Shown here: one piece after another, positions 51,914-60,257 of the stretch
How positions within the stretch are numbered: position 1 is the stretch's first letter
Layout: the number at the start of each line of letters is the position of its first letter
IMG/VR virus record: IMGVR_UViG_3300025000_000005
Location: 1-64,000 of that record
Reading direction: 5' to 3' (one strand)
Length of the DNA: 64,000 bases
Source: a virus
Notes under the pieces: generated by a model
What the model saw: only the letters and a program-made list of their open reading frames with translations
The model's database searches: none
What the model was told of the DNA's origin: nothing
Position numbers and translations under genes: made by a program

Positions 51914-52260
51914 ACATACACCCGCATGTCAAAAATTCCATTAGCATGTTCGATAGTTATGTGCATCATGTCTATTTCGGAAAATTCTGCATAAACCCTT
52001 CCAACAACGAGGTCTTCAATGTCCTGAATTATTTTTTTCCGGATTGCCATACTGGCGATAATGCTCAGATTCGGGCTTGTCGGATCGTGTTTGTAAATGT
52101 TAAGCGGATGCCCCCAGGATGGATGATCCGCCACTGTGCCGGTGGGAGTGTTTAGCCACTCAAGGATGCGCTGATTCATGGCATCGCTATCATCATGGGT
52201 TTTGATCCCCTCTGATGGAGATAGGCCTATCTCCCAGTTATATTCACGGATGACGCTCAT
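51910..52260 (-). CDS. gp25-like baseplate protein
   Basis: A 116-residue protein with gp25/W features (HPSWGHPLNIYKHDP, IRKKIIQDIEDLVVGRV) that form the core wedge with J-type proteins. A strong candidate promoter lies just upstream. The first eight residues are almost identical to a decayed copy at 54412. Confidence 0.82.
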   Translation of the reverse strand: MSVIREYNWEIGLSPSEGIKTHDDSDAMNQRILEWLNTPTGTVADHPSWGHPLNIYKHDPTSPNLSIIASMAIRKKIIQDIEDLVVGRVYAEFSEIDMMHITIEHANGIFDMRVYV

Positions 52261-52289
52261 GGGTAGCCTTTAAAGATTTATTGCTTTAT

Positions 52290-52328
52290 AACTTTATTTC
52301 TTTATACATGCGGGCACGAAAAATGCAA
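52290..52328 (-). promoter_or_regulatory. Candidate promoter of the baseplate operon (copy 1)
   Basis: On the minus strand TTGCAT (complement of 52323-52328) and TATAAA (complement of 52301-52306) are 16 bp apart, upstream of the gp25-like gene. The 39-bp block is identical to 54449-54487. Confidence 0.55.
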
Positions 52329-52349
52329 CAGGAAAAATATAAGGAGACA

Positions 52350-52389
52350 AAGGCCATGCAGATTCTTGCCAATGAATCAGCATGGCCTT
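52350..52389 (-). terminator. Hairpin after the 113-residue fibre-associated gene
   Basis: Perfect 10-bp arms AAGGCCATGC and GCATGGCCTT enclose 20 bases. A moderately T-rich tail (TGTCTCCTTATATTTTT on minus) follows. It parallels the hairpin after the paralogue at 34545. Confidence 0.6.
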
Positions 52390-52398
52390 GACGGATCA

Positions 52399-52740
52399 TC
52401 ACGGATCGCTCAAAGAGAAAGTCGCCGCGGTAAGCCGGTATATCCCGGCCGCGCCGTAGACCTCCGCCGTAACATCGTCTCGCGCGATGAGCGCACCACC
52501 GGTTAATGCGTTATAGTACCCAATATGGTTGACGGTCTGCCCAGCCGCGATGCTGAATTCCAAGGCTGGATCGCAATCGCCAACTCTCGACCCGCCTGAC
52601 GCCGCCGCAAGCGTGATTGCTTGACGCGCCGCAAGCTCGGTACCTCCGGTTGACGGGTCCCCGTTGCAAGGAACGCAATGGGTTATGCCGACCGCCGTTA
52701 ACATATTGTTCTTACCAGTTACCGTAAAGCCCATCGTCAT
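52399..52740 (-). CDS. Fibre-associated small protein, paralogue 2
   Basis: A 113-residue protein behind GAGGTGAC. It is a close paralogue of the one at 34545, sharing the M-x-M-G-F-T start, the CxPCNGDP motif and an almost identical C-terminal 40 residues; the middle has diverged (AAASGGSRVGD against GTPADGSVAGD). It follows a repeat-bearing gene, as its paralogue does. Confidence 0.7.
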   Translation of the reverse strand: MTMGFTVTGKNNMLTAVGITHCVPCNGDPSTGGTELAARQAITLAAASGGSRVGDCDPALEFSIAAGQTVNHIGYYNALTGGALIARDDVTAEVYGAAGIYRLTAATFSLSDP

Positions 52741-52779
52741 TTTGTCACCTCGTAATTAAAATGTTATTGGTTTTTCTAT

Positions 52780-54303
52780 CTAAAACGTAAAGGGGAAGGT
52801 GTATGTGAACCCTTCAAAGAACGGTTCCCCGGCAGCCGTCACAGACCCGGCAGCAACCACGGCCGTGGCCGCGCCCGCCACCTTCACGCCACTCGACGCT
52901 GTGGTGCCTATGCTCGATACGGCTGTTGGTGTGCTCTGCACCTTGGTCCCGTCCGTCACAACGGACGCGGCAGCGGTTACACCGGTGACAGCCCATGCGA
53001 CCTTCACTCCACTCGACGTGATACTGCCGATGCCAGAGATGGCCGTTAATACACCCAGGGCTTTTGCCCCAACCGTCGCAACGGACCCGGCCGCGGTCAC
53101 GGCCGTGGTCGCTGCCGCAACCTTTGTCCAACTCGACGTGATACCACCTAAGCCAGAGACGGCTGTCGATGCGCTTCGAACCTTTGTCCAGGACGTTGAC
53201 ACGACTCCATCTGCGGTCACGGCAGTGGTAGCGCCCGCCACTTTTACCCCGATCGACACGATGGTGCCGATGTCAGAGACGATTGTTGCGGCGCTCGGTG
53301 TTTTTGATCCGGTCGCAACCACGGACCCGGCAGAGACCACGGCCGTGGCCGCGCCCGCTACTTTCAGGTATGTCGTGTCTATTACCGATATAGCAGATAC
53401 GGCTGCAACGCTCCCAACCACTTTCGCCCATGCCGAAGACAGGTTTCCTATAGCCGATACCTGCGATACACCGCTTCCAACCTCAAATTTAACGCCGGTT
53501 GATTCAACGATGCCGCTTGCGGATATCACACTTAATGCCAGTGCTGTTTTTGCCCCAGGCCCGGAAATAATACCCGTTGCGCCAATTGCTGTTTGATCCG
53601 ATGAGAGCTTTTCGCCAAGGCATGAAACTATTCCTACGCCGACAACTATAGATTCGGGGAGAAGGCCGATTTCGATAATATCCCCGTCACGGACGAATGA
53701 GACGAAGTTGATCGGCAGATCCACCTCAGACGAAATGGTAACCCCGTCAAAAACGATATGCGCGGGCCGAACACGCGATATTTCTTCCCCCACCTGCGTA
53801 ACAAAATCCTCTATCGTTACGCCCATTTCCGCAAGTGTCGAAAGACCTATATCTACGGACCCGTGGCAAGTCAGAAAATAGTCCGAAACGTTACCGCCAA
53901 CGGATTCAAGCTGATTTTTGCCAATGAACTCCGCCCCGTAAGGCCTGCCTTTAGGCGCATATAGTGGGGTCCATGCAACCCCCGCTGTCCAGAATTTTCG
54001 GAGAAGCGTCGAATCGATCATATATCGAGCGTCTTTGAACTCAATAGCAATTCTGCGCCACTCAATAGCGATCCGTTTATCCTCGGCGCCAGAGAGGTTA
54101 TCCTCGGCGCACAGGTCCCGCAACTCGGTCAACCTTAGAGCGAGAACCTCATCCGAAGCGGTATAGATCGACTTCGAGTTATCGGCAGCATCAAGATAGG
54201 GGTCAACCTCCTCTTCCCAAATCGCCTCCAAAGATTCTGCTATATCTACCCACTTGACAATCTGCTGTTTGGCGTACGTGAGCCTGTCGGAGAGCCACCC
54301 CAT
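52780..54303 (-). CDS. Baseplate I-like protein with inserted 20-residue repeats
   Basis: A 507-residue protein. Residues 1-213 match the 227-residue protein at 49821. Residues about 214-495 are Ala/Thr/Val/Ser/Gly repeats of 20 residues (KVxxAxTAVxxxGxVxxxxx), after which the chain ends with the shared TYTFPFTF. The insertion sits just before the C-terminal strand, so the repeat arm probably protrudes from the baseplate. It is the altered copy in a duplicated baseplate block; its J and gp25 partners are reduced to scars upstream. Likely a display arm or adhesin. Confidence 0.75.
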   Translation of the reverse strand: MGWLSDRLTYAKQQIVKWVDIAESLEAIWEEEVDPYLDAADNSKSIYTASDEVLALRLTELRDLCAEDNLSGAEDKRIAIEWRRIAIEFKDARYMIDSTLLRKFWTAGVAWTPLYAPKGRPYGAEFIGKNQLESVGGNVSDYFLTCHGSVDIGLSTLAEMGVTIEDFVTQVGEEISRVRPAHIVFDGVTISSEVDLPINFVSFVRDGDIIEIGLLPESIVVGVGIVSCLGEKLSSDQTAIGATGIISGPGAKTALALSVISASGIVESTGVKFEVGSGVSQVSAIGNLSSAWAKVVGSVAAVSAISVIDTTYLKVAGAATAVVSAGSVVATGSKTPSAATIVSDIGTIVSIGVKVAGATTAVTADGVVSTSWTKVRSASTAVSGLGGITSSWTKVAAATTAVTAAGSVATVGAKALGVLTAISGIGSITSSGVKVAWAVTGVTAAASVVTDGTKVQSTPTAVSSIGTTASSGVKVAGAATAVVAAGSVTAAGEPFFEGFTYTFPFTF

Positions 54304-54328
54304 CAGTACGAAGCCCCCAGGGTGATGT
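54303..54328 (-). pseudogene. Scar of a second baseplate J gene (3' end)
   Basis: About 26 bases match the end of the J gene at 50504: the same TGATG stop-start overlap and codons for ITL-x-x-SY before the stop. Everything upstream of the last codons is missing or unrecognisable. Confidence 0.65.
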
Positions 54329-54388
54329 GACTATGATAGGCTTGGTTGTTCGGCCCCGAAAGGATGCACCAGTTCATCGCGTCACCAT

Positions 54389-54412
54389 ATTGTATTCACG
54401 AATCGCGCTCAT
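54389..54412 (-). pseudogene. Scar of a second gp25-like gene (5' end)
   Basis: ATG 54412 opens MSAIREYN, against MSVIREYN in the intact gene at 52260, then runs into a stop after four more codons. The copy lost nearly all its length. About 60 bp of unassigned sequence separates it from the J scar. Confidence 0.65.
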
Positions 54413-54448
54413 AGGGGGCAGCCTTTATAGGTTTATTTATTTCTTTAA

Positions 54449-54487
54449 AACTTTATTTCTTTATACATGCGGGCACGAAAAATGCAA
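54449..54487 (-). promoter_or_regulatory. Candidate promoter (duplicated copy 2)
   Basis: Identical 39-bp block to 52290-52328, with TTGCAT and TATAAA 16 bp apart on the minus strand. It now drives the scars and the repeat-bearing I-like gene. Confidence 0.55.
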
Positions 54488-54512
54488 GCGGTTTTGGTAT
54501 GAACGGATATTG

Positions 54513-54980
54513 TTACGGTTTTTGGCTCGGCAGGGTTTCTATGTCGGCGGCGATCATTACCGCGACAGTTTCGGCCTTTAAAATTCTCAGGCCAACAAGC
54601 TCATCAGCGCCGCCCGGAAGCAATATGAGGTCATAAAGTGGGGATAAAAAATTCCCGTAAACATTGTCCGTGAAAAGGGCATCGTCCGTGGTGGCAAATC
54701 CTTTGGCGAGGGTCTTATCGAGGCTATAACCGGCAGCATAAAAGCCCTTGCCGATATCGACAACGGCACGAAGGAGGCACTTCACATCGTGGAGACGGTC
54801 GCAATTGTTAAGCGTTTCGATCATATGCTCAAGGTCTATGTGCTCTAAAAGCGACGTCAGGGTCTTTGGATTTGGAACGGCAGCCCGTGGCGGTCGCCCG
54901 GGTATCCGAAAGGGAAGAATGTCCTCATGGATATAGCACATCAGGGCCGAAAACAGCACCCACGCGAATAGGGTTTTCAT
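54513..54980 (-). CDS. Exported protein, tandem paralogue A
   Basis: A 155-residue protein with an N-terminal signal/anchor (MKTLFAWVLFSALMCYI). The middle (DIGKGFYAAGYSLDKTLAKG, NVYGNFLSPLYDLIL) is related to the neighbouring gene at 54977 (EISKGFSAAGYDFDLTVAEG, KVYGDMFLPVHALM). The ATG overlaps the upstream stop. Function unknown; an envelope role such as superinfection exclusion is a guess. Confidence 0.65.
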   Translation of the reverse strand: MKTLFAWVLFSALMCYIHEDILPFRIPGRPPRAAVPNPKTLTSLLEHIDLEHMIETLNNCDRLHDVKCLLRAVVDIGKGFYAAGYSLDKTLAKGFATTDDALFTDNVYGNFLSPLYDLILLPGGADELVGLRILKAETVAVMIAADIETLPSQKP

Positions 54981-55453
54981 CTGTTTGATGCCCTCCGCCT
55001 GGATTCTTCTGCCTTGATGTCGGAATTTGTTTTTTGGATCACGGCGATGGTCCCGTAGCTTAGAACGCCGTCTTTTTTTAATGCGGCCACGCCCTCTTTT
55101 GTCGCCATAAGTGCGTGAACGGGCAAAAACATGTCCCCGTAAACCTTGTTCATGTAGATCATATTTTCTACGGATGACATCCCTTCTGCGACCGTTAGAT
55201 CGAAGTCGTAGCCAGCGGCCGAGAACCCCTTAGAAATTTCACGCAAAAACCTTACCATCCCATCAACCGATTGATTGCTTACCGCTACGATTGCCTCAAG
55301 CCTTTCGAAATCGATATTGTGGAAGATCTCCATGACTGCACGCTTGTCGTTGTGCGGTACCGGCTTAGGCTCTCCCCACGAGAAGGCGGACGATGAACAA
55401 ACAAAAATTGCAAGAAAACACAATACGGCGACGGAATGGCGGGCGATTTTCAT
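54977..55453 (-). CDS. Exported protein, tandem paralogue B
   Basis: A 158-residue protein behind AAGGATATGAG with a clear signal peptide (HSVAVLCFLAIFVCSSSAFS, probable cleavage after SSA). The mature part is helical and shares its core with the next gene. The C-terminus is basic (EESRRRASNR). It follows the tail lysozyme gene. Function unknown. Confidence 0.68.
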   Translation of the reverse strand: MKIARHSVAVLCFLAIFVCSSSAFSWGEPKPVPHNDKRAVMEIFHNIDFERLEAIVAVSNQSVDGMVRFLREISKGFSAAGYDFDLTVAEGMSSVENMIYMNKVYGDMFLPVHALMATKEGVAALKKDGVLSYGTIAVIQKTNSDIKAEESRRRASNR

Positions 55454-55523
55454 TTCTCATATCCTTTCTTTTCGGTTTTTCGGAAGAGACGATGAGGCAA
55501 TTTATCAAGTGGAAAAAGAAAAG

Positions 55524-57920
55524 TCAAATCCTGTCATAGGCCATCAAAGTGAGGGTCGAATCGTCATATTCGGTTGGGATGTTGAACGGGTCTCTATAAT
55601 TCTTGTCCTTTTTTGCCGCAAGCTCCCGGCGAGGCCCGGCCGCCGATTGAGCTGACTGCTGACCTTTGGACGCGGCACGGGCATTCCCGGTGGAAGCGGT
55701 TCCTCCCTGAGGCGCCTCCTGGATCTCTTTCACTGCCGGCATGGGGGATACTGGTTTGATTGCGCCAACGGTTTTGGCCTGGTCGCCGGTACTTTCGGAC
55801 ACGACGCCGCCAACTGCCACTGTGCCTGCAGAAACCGCCATTGGACCTGTCACGGTTGCTTCCACCTTGGCTATTTCTTCTTTTCTGTCGGATAAAATCT
55901 GCCCTGCCAGTGCTTTGCGGTATCTCCTTTTGGAACCGTCAGGGTCATGAGGTACTTCATACTTATCCGAAACGATTTCTGCGGATGAGGCCGCGGTTTT
56001 TGCCCGTTCCAGATGGCGCCCGGCCTTTTGATAATATTCCCCGTTGCGGAGTTCATGGTCAATGAATTTGAGCTGCTCTTCCCTGCTCGATTCGCGGATA
56101 TCTTTTCCCGCCCACTCCTTAAAGGCTTCCTGCCTTGGTTTATGCCACTGCGCAAGCCCGTAAGCACGGTAAACCCCATTTTCGTCCTTATCGCCCTCTG
56201 CCTTGTGGTTACCACTGCTTTCGGCCTGAATATTTGCCGAAATGCCAGCAGCCTGCTCTTTCGTCCAGCCCATCTTTTCAAAGAATTCCGCATCAGAAGT
56301 AGCGGTTTTCCCACCCTTGGCAACCGGCATATTCTCCCCGCCAATGATGCCCTCCTTCATCAAATCACGGGCGAGAAGCAGACCGTCAATGGCAACCGAG
56401 GCAACGGTACCGACAATGGGAACGATGCTCACAAGCCCGGATGTCAGCTCGCCGGCCGCACCAACATAATCCCCGTCGATAGCCCGGTCGATAGCGAAGG
56501 CTGCACCCATGGCTGCGCCAACACCGGGAAGTTTTTTAAGGGCTGATTTTCCGGCTGCTTTTTCGATCGTCTTTGCACTGCCCTTCGCACCGCCCTTTCC
56601 CAACATCTCCATGCCGCTTTTGCCAAAATTCTTGGCACCCTGGACGATGGCACTTTCACCAATAGCCTTGGAAACGCTCTTCACGGCAGGATTTTGAGCT
56701 ATAGAGGAAACCACCTTCGCGCCTACACCACCGGCAACTGCTGCCGCCGTCTTGACACCGGGGAGATTCCCGACAAAATCACCAGCAGTCTTGACCGCCG
56801 TTTTGCCCGCATCAAGGGCTTTGCCAATAAAGCCACTTTTGGCCGCCACCTTGGTGCCTGTTTTTAGGCCCGTCTCGGCGACTTCTTCGGCGACTTTTTT
56901 TCCGAAAAACTTCCCGGTGAGCTTCCTGACCTTGTTCAGTAACCACCCGCCCGCTACCGCTTCAACTATGCCCGGGCCTGAAGATCCGGCCGCGGCACCC
57001 CCACGGGATGCAGACAGAAGCGCATAACTCCGCCTGGCATCGGCTTTATCAGCCTTTTCGATAGCCTCAATAACCCTCTCTATCGCCTCGGTCGTTTTCT
57101 CGGCCTGCTCATGGTCCCGGACGTCTTTCAGGATGCTTTTTTTGCCTGGCTGAACAGCAGCTTTTAAGAAGCGACCCTGATCATCGCGCTTATCGTCTTT
57201 GGGCTTCTCGGCCTTTTTGCCACCAAAAGCCCCTGCAATTTTATCGAACCCGGCCTTAAGGAACCGGTTGTCTTTCGTTGTTCCGGCAGCATCGGCAAGC
57301 TCCTTCGCCGCGGCCCAAAACGGTCCGCCCGCGGCCATACCGGCTGCATCGGTCGCTGAGGTTGGGGCACCGCCAGCGATAAAGTCCTTTGCTCTGGAGA
57401 TAATCCCGCCCGCTTTGGCCACGGCTTTCCCGATCGCACCAGCGAGCCAAGTGTTTTGCTTTTTCACCCTGCGCTGATTCAGGAGGTCCGCGCTTTTGGA
57501 TTGCTGGATAGCAGGTGTCGTTCCGCTTTGGGAAACCGGCCTATTCCCGGCCGCCCGCCGTTCCGCTGCCACGGTCCCGGTTTTTTCGGAGGGGATGGCT
57601 TTCGTGAACCGGCCGCTTGAATCCCGTAGTCGTTGGGTTCCCGTTCCCGGCATTACGGATCGCACCTTTTCGGCACGGCCGGCAACGGGAATATTCCCTG
57701 GCAAAAAAGAATTTCCGCCATACGGCTTTCTATACGCCCCAGGCACCGGACCGGCCGGAAGGTAAGCCACCCGTCCGGTGCCAATCCGCGTTATCGGTTT
57801 GACCGGATATTTCCGGGTCGCCGACGCCATAGCCTTTTCGAATTTGGCAAGGACCGCCGTATTCCGCTCAATCTTCTTGAGAATGGCGATGGTTTGGGGG
57901 CTATCGTTCATGATGTCCAT
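55524..57920 (-). CDS. Tail protein with lysozyme-like domain
   Basis: A 798-residue protein. The first 250 residues are basic, low-complexity and Pro/Arg-rich. Ala/Gly-rich hydrophobic segments lie at about 440-530 (VGAAMGAAFAIDRAIDGDYV, LVSIVPIVGTVASVAIDGLL). A tail-lysozyme domain (Phage_lysozyme2 type) follows: WTKEQAAGISANIQAESSGN with Glu as likely catalyst, AYGLAQWHKPRQEAF, LKFIDHELRNGEYY. A variable tail ends it. It probably acts as hub or short tape measure with peptidoglycan hydrolase activity at the tail tip. No long coiled tape domain is present, so another tape-measure gene may lie elsewhere. Confidence 0.75.
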   Translation of the reverse strand: MDIMNDSPQTIAILKKIERNTAVLAKFEKAMASATRKYPVKPITRIGTGRVAYLPAGPVPGAYRKPYGGNSFLPGNIPVAGRAEKVRSVMPGTGTQRLRDSSGRFTKAIPSEKTGTVAAERRAAGNRPVSQSGTTPAIQQSKSADLLNQRRVKKQNTWLAGAIGKAVAKAGGIISRAKDFIAGGAPTSATDAAGMAAGGPFWAAAKELADAAGTTKDNRFLKAGFDKIAGAFGGKKAEKPKDDKRDDQGRFLKAAVQPGKKSILKDVRDHEQAEKTTEAIERVIEAIEKADKADARRSYALLSASRGGAAAGSSGPGIVEAVAGGWLLNKVRKLTGKFFGKKVAEEVAETGLKTGTKVAAKSGFIGKALDAGKTAVKTAGDFVGNLPGVKTAAAVAGGVGAKVVSSIAQNPAVKSVSKAIGESAIVQGAKNFGKSGMEMLGKGGAKGSAKTIEKAAGKSALKKLPGVGAAMGAAFAIDRAIDGDYVGAAGELTSGLVSIVPIVGTVASVAIDGLLLARDLMKEGIIGGENMPVAKGGKTATSDAEFFEKMGWTKEQAAGISANIQAESSGNHKAEGDKDENGVYRAYGLAQWHKPRQEAFKEWAGKDIRESSREEQLKFIDHELRNGEYYQKAGRHLERAKTAASSAEIVSDKYEVPHDPDGSKRRYRKALAGQILSDRKEEIAKVEATVTGPMAVSAGTVAVGGVVSESTGDQAKTVGAIKPVSPMPAVKEIQEAPQGGTASTGNARAASKGQQSAQSAAGPRRELAAKKDKNYRDPFNIPTEYDDSTLTLMAYDRI

Positions 57921-58249
57921 GTAGAATCAAAGTTATGCCTGTTCTTGTATTCGGCCTGCTTCCCGGGGTTCCACTGGTTGACAGGCCTCAGATACCCGAC
58001 CACCCGGCTATAGACCTCGCATGGCTGAAAATTATGAAGTTTTTCGTCTTTTTCAAAGCACGCTTCGCATTTTATCCAAACCAGATCGCCCTTGCCATAA
58101 ACCGCGCCGCCTGAAACAGAAAGCAGGCCGGATTCATCAACAGCGGCGAGCACAGTTGTATTTTTCCCGCAATCATGACACTCGCCCTCCCATCCGATCT
58201 CATTCGTTTCATTGTCCGAAAAGAGTCGATCTAAATCTTCTTTCGTCAT
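57908..58249 (-). CDS. NrdD C-terminal-like small zinc protein
   Basis: A 113-residue protein from ATG 58249. It has CHDC and CEAC pairs and a C-terminal segment PCEVYSRVVGYLRPVNQWNPGK with a following basic stretch, resembling the zinc-binding end of anaerobic ribonucleotide reductases. It lacks the catalytic barrel and I do not see the glycyl-radical motif, so it is not an enzyme by itself. It sits in a tail-gene operon. A regulatory or structural role is possible. Confidence 0.6.
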   Translation of the reverse strand: MTKEDLDRLFSDNETNEIGWEGECHDCGKNTTVLAAVDESGLLSVSGGAVYGKGDLVWIKCEACFEKDEKLHNFQPCEVYSRVVGYLRPVNQWNPGKQAEYKNRHNFDSTWTS

Positions 58250-58381
58250 TTTTTCTTCTTTGCCTTCTCTATTGCTGAGTGCAGGTTCACAGCGATGCTT
58301 TTCGGGCTTTTCAGGACCCCGTGCATCTGCTGACCAGCGAACCTGCACAAATTATTTATGATATTGTGCCATGACTTCGAA

Positions 58382-59158
58382 TCATAGTTGCGGTATGAAC
58401 TCGCTATTCCGAAACGTGACCCGAACTCGGGTCGTAACCTCCTTGTCGTCAGGGCAGGCAAGTTTTGGGGAAACGAAATAGACCCGGCCATCCTCATAGA
58501 CGGATTCAAGGCCATGCTCCATTTCTTCCACCATAGCCCCCACAATGGCAATCAGCTTTTCGAGGGACTTAACCCCCATTTTTTGGATCCACAATTCGAC
58601 AGGGCTATCCTCCCCGGGCGCAGGGGCAACGCCGTCCTCAAAGGAAATCTGAGAAAGAAGGGTTTGCAGCTTCATTTTGATGCCTTGCTGTCTTGCCTCT
58701 GCCGATCCTGCCGGCAATAGTCCAAACGCTATCCGCTCAAGCTCAAGCGTCTCTATTGACCGGCCAGATATCGGTTTCACGACGAGCTTTTTACCGTCGA
58801 ATTCGGCCTTCCTGAATGCGGCGCCTTTGATTGCATGGTAGCTGTCGAGCAAGGTCTTAAGATCGAATGTGTGCCGATGCTCTTTGCCGCATTGGCACTG
58901 GTAAGTAACGGAATACCGGTGATCATCCTCGGTGCAAACGAAATACCATAGCAATGCGAAGCGCCGGTCATCGGCCGTCCAGTCGCGGGAATCAAGAAAA
59001 AAATCCTTGTTCTGAATCCGGTTTAGAAATGCGGTTGTCGCCGCTTCCTCCCTGGAGGGATCAAGTGCACTAAAATCAAGCGCATCTTCAACAGTCGCTT
59101 CCCGGAGAACGATTTCCTTTGTGGGGTCGCTCGGCAGTGTAAAAGGCGGAATTAACAT
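58382..59158 (-). CDS. Baseplate hub assembly-like protein (T4 gp26-like)
   Basis: A 258-residue protein behind AAGGAGAG. It has a CQCGKEH zinc-like element in VTYQCQCGKEHRHTFDLK, then a helical region and a C-terminal beta region. This pattern recalls hub/assembly chaperones of T4-like baseplates (gp26 group). The role is inferred from sequence type and its position between tube and lysozyme genes. Confidence 0.55.
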   Translation of the reverse strand: MLIPPFTLPSDPTKEIVLREATVEDALDFSALDPSREEAATTAFLNRIQNKDFFLDSRDWTADDRRFALLWYFVCTEDDHRYSVTYQCQCGKEHRHTFDLKTLLDSYHAIKGAAFRKAEFDGKKLVVKPISGRSIETLELERIAFGLLPAGSAEARQQGIKMKLQTLLSQISFEDGVAPAPGEDSPVELWIQKMGVKSLEKLIAIVGAMVEEMEHGLESVYEDGRVYFVSPKLACPDDKEVTTRVRVTFRNSEFIPQL

Positions 59159-59169
59159 GGTTCTCTCCT

Positions 59170-59667
59170 TTATGATCTGAATTGAATGAATACGATGGGG
59201 AACTCCAAAAGCCCCTCACCGTCACGGGATTCGGTAACATCGCCCATTTGGGTCGGAATAACCTCCCACTTATCGGTTTCGACCTCACCGTTCCCAGTAG
59301 ATATTATTGAAAATCTTTTAATCTCGATCTTGTATTTGTCAGGCAGGTTGACGGTGCCATCGGCGTTCACCATCTTTTTGATCTGCGATTCGAACCATTT
59401 GGAAACTCTTTGGTCCTCGTGGTCCCGCATTACCATTGATATAGTTACCGGCTGGACACCGACAGGATAGGTCAGGACTTTAAGCCCAACCTTTATAGGC
59501 TCAACATCAATCTCGTCGGGCCCATAGGATATCTCTTTAATCAGCAGGTCAAAATCATCCTGCGGATAGCCCTTGACCTCGATCCGGAATTGGTACGGAT
59601 GCCTGAACGGGGTTTCCACTAACCGCTTGACGATTTTCGTTTTGATGGAGTTGTAGTCGGTTGCCAA
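59170..59667 (-). CDS. Tail tube/tail-terminator-like protein
   Basis: A 165-residue protein from TTG 59667 behind AGGGGTG. Mostly beta (FRIEVKGYPQDDFDLLIKEI, VGVQPVTISMVMRDHEDQRV, KYKIEIKRFSIIS), with the look of gp19-type tail tube folds. It lies in the tail block between the neck-like and hub-like genes. Confidence 0.65.
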   Translation of the reverse strand: MATDYNSIKTKIVKRLVETPFRHPYQFRIEVKGYPQDDFDLLIKEISYGPDEIDVEPIKVGLKVLTYPVGVQPVTISMVMRDHEDQRVSKWFESQIKKMVNADGTVNLPDKYKIEIKRFSIISTGNGEVETDKWEVIPTQMGDVTESRDGEGLLEFPIVFIQFRS

Positions 59668-59676
59668 GAAGCACCC

Positions 59677-60213
59677 CTAAGCGACGGTGCTCATGGGGAT
59701 AATCGCCATGGCATCGTCCATTTCGATTTCAACAGCGCTGATATCCGCCTTAAGCACATCGTCGGACGGTAATTCACGCTGCATGCCGGTTGCCATGGCA
59801 ATGTTTCGTTCTCGGATCGTGTTCCGGTGGGTGAGGCATGCCGCGAAATGTTTCGTTATGAGGCCGATACTTTCATGCGGGAGATCGTCATCTACCTCAA
59901 GCGCTCTAAAATCTACGAGATATGAGACATCGACAGGATAGACATAGGTTCCGGACAATTCGATTTCGGTCGCCGTGACATTGTAATCGGTCCACCGCCC
60001 TCTCGCGTCCGAGGTCGACGCTACTACCAAAAAATCTGCCGGTTTTGCAATGGAGGTTTCAGGCGTCTCGATCTTGACGGACCGGATCGCGCCGGCATGA
60101 TCCTGAAATACTCCCATTGAATCTTTGATCATCTGTTCGAGCTTCGCGGAATCACTGTAATAGAGCGTGTCGAACCGGGCGGATACCTGCGCTATGATTT
60201 CAAGGGGTGTCAT
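59677..60213 (-). CDS. Neck/head-tail connector-like protein
   Basis: A 178-residue protein behind GGAGAGAG. Acidic helical ends flank a beta middle (TEIELSGTYVYPVDVSYLV). The type resembles phage gp6/neck proteins that join the portal to the tail. Position between tube genes makes the exact role uncertain. Confidence 0.5.
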   Translation of the reverse strand: MTPLEIIAQVSARFDTLYYSDSAKLEQMIKDSMGVFQDHAGAIRSVKIETPETSIAKPADFLVVASTSDARGRWTDYNVTATEIELSGTYVYPVDVSYLVDFRALEVDDDLPHESIGLITKHFAACLTHRNTIRERNIAMATGMQRELPSDDVLKADISAVEIEMDDAMAIIPMSTVA

Positions 60214-60237
60214 TCTCTCTCCTTTAAAACTTCAAAA

Positions 60238-60250
60238 CTTTAAATCTTTA
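60238..60250 (-). repeat. Recurrent motif CTTTAAATCTTTA, copy 3
   Basis: Third copy, just downstream of the tube gene at 60258 and upstream of the 60213 start. It lies where an internal late promoter might be expected. Confidence 0.5.
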
Positions 60251-60257
60251 CGTTGGG

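Noticed and set aside
52799-53596. Plus-strand frame of 265 residues opposite the repeat region
   Set aside because: An artefact of the low-complexity 20-residue repeats read on the other strand; a similar shadow at 35613-36401 was also rejected.
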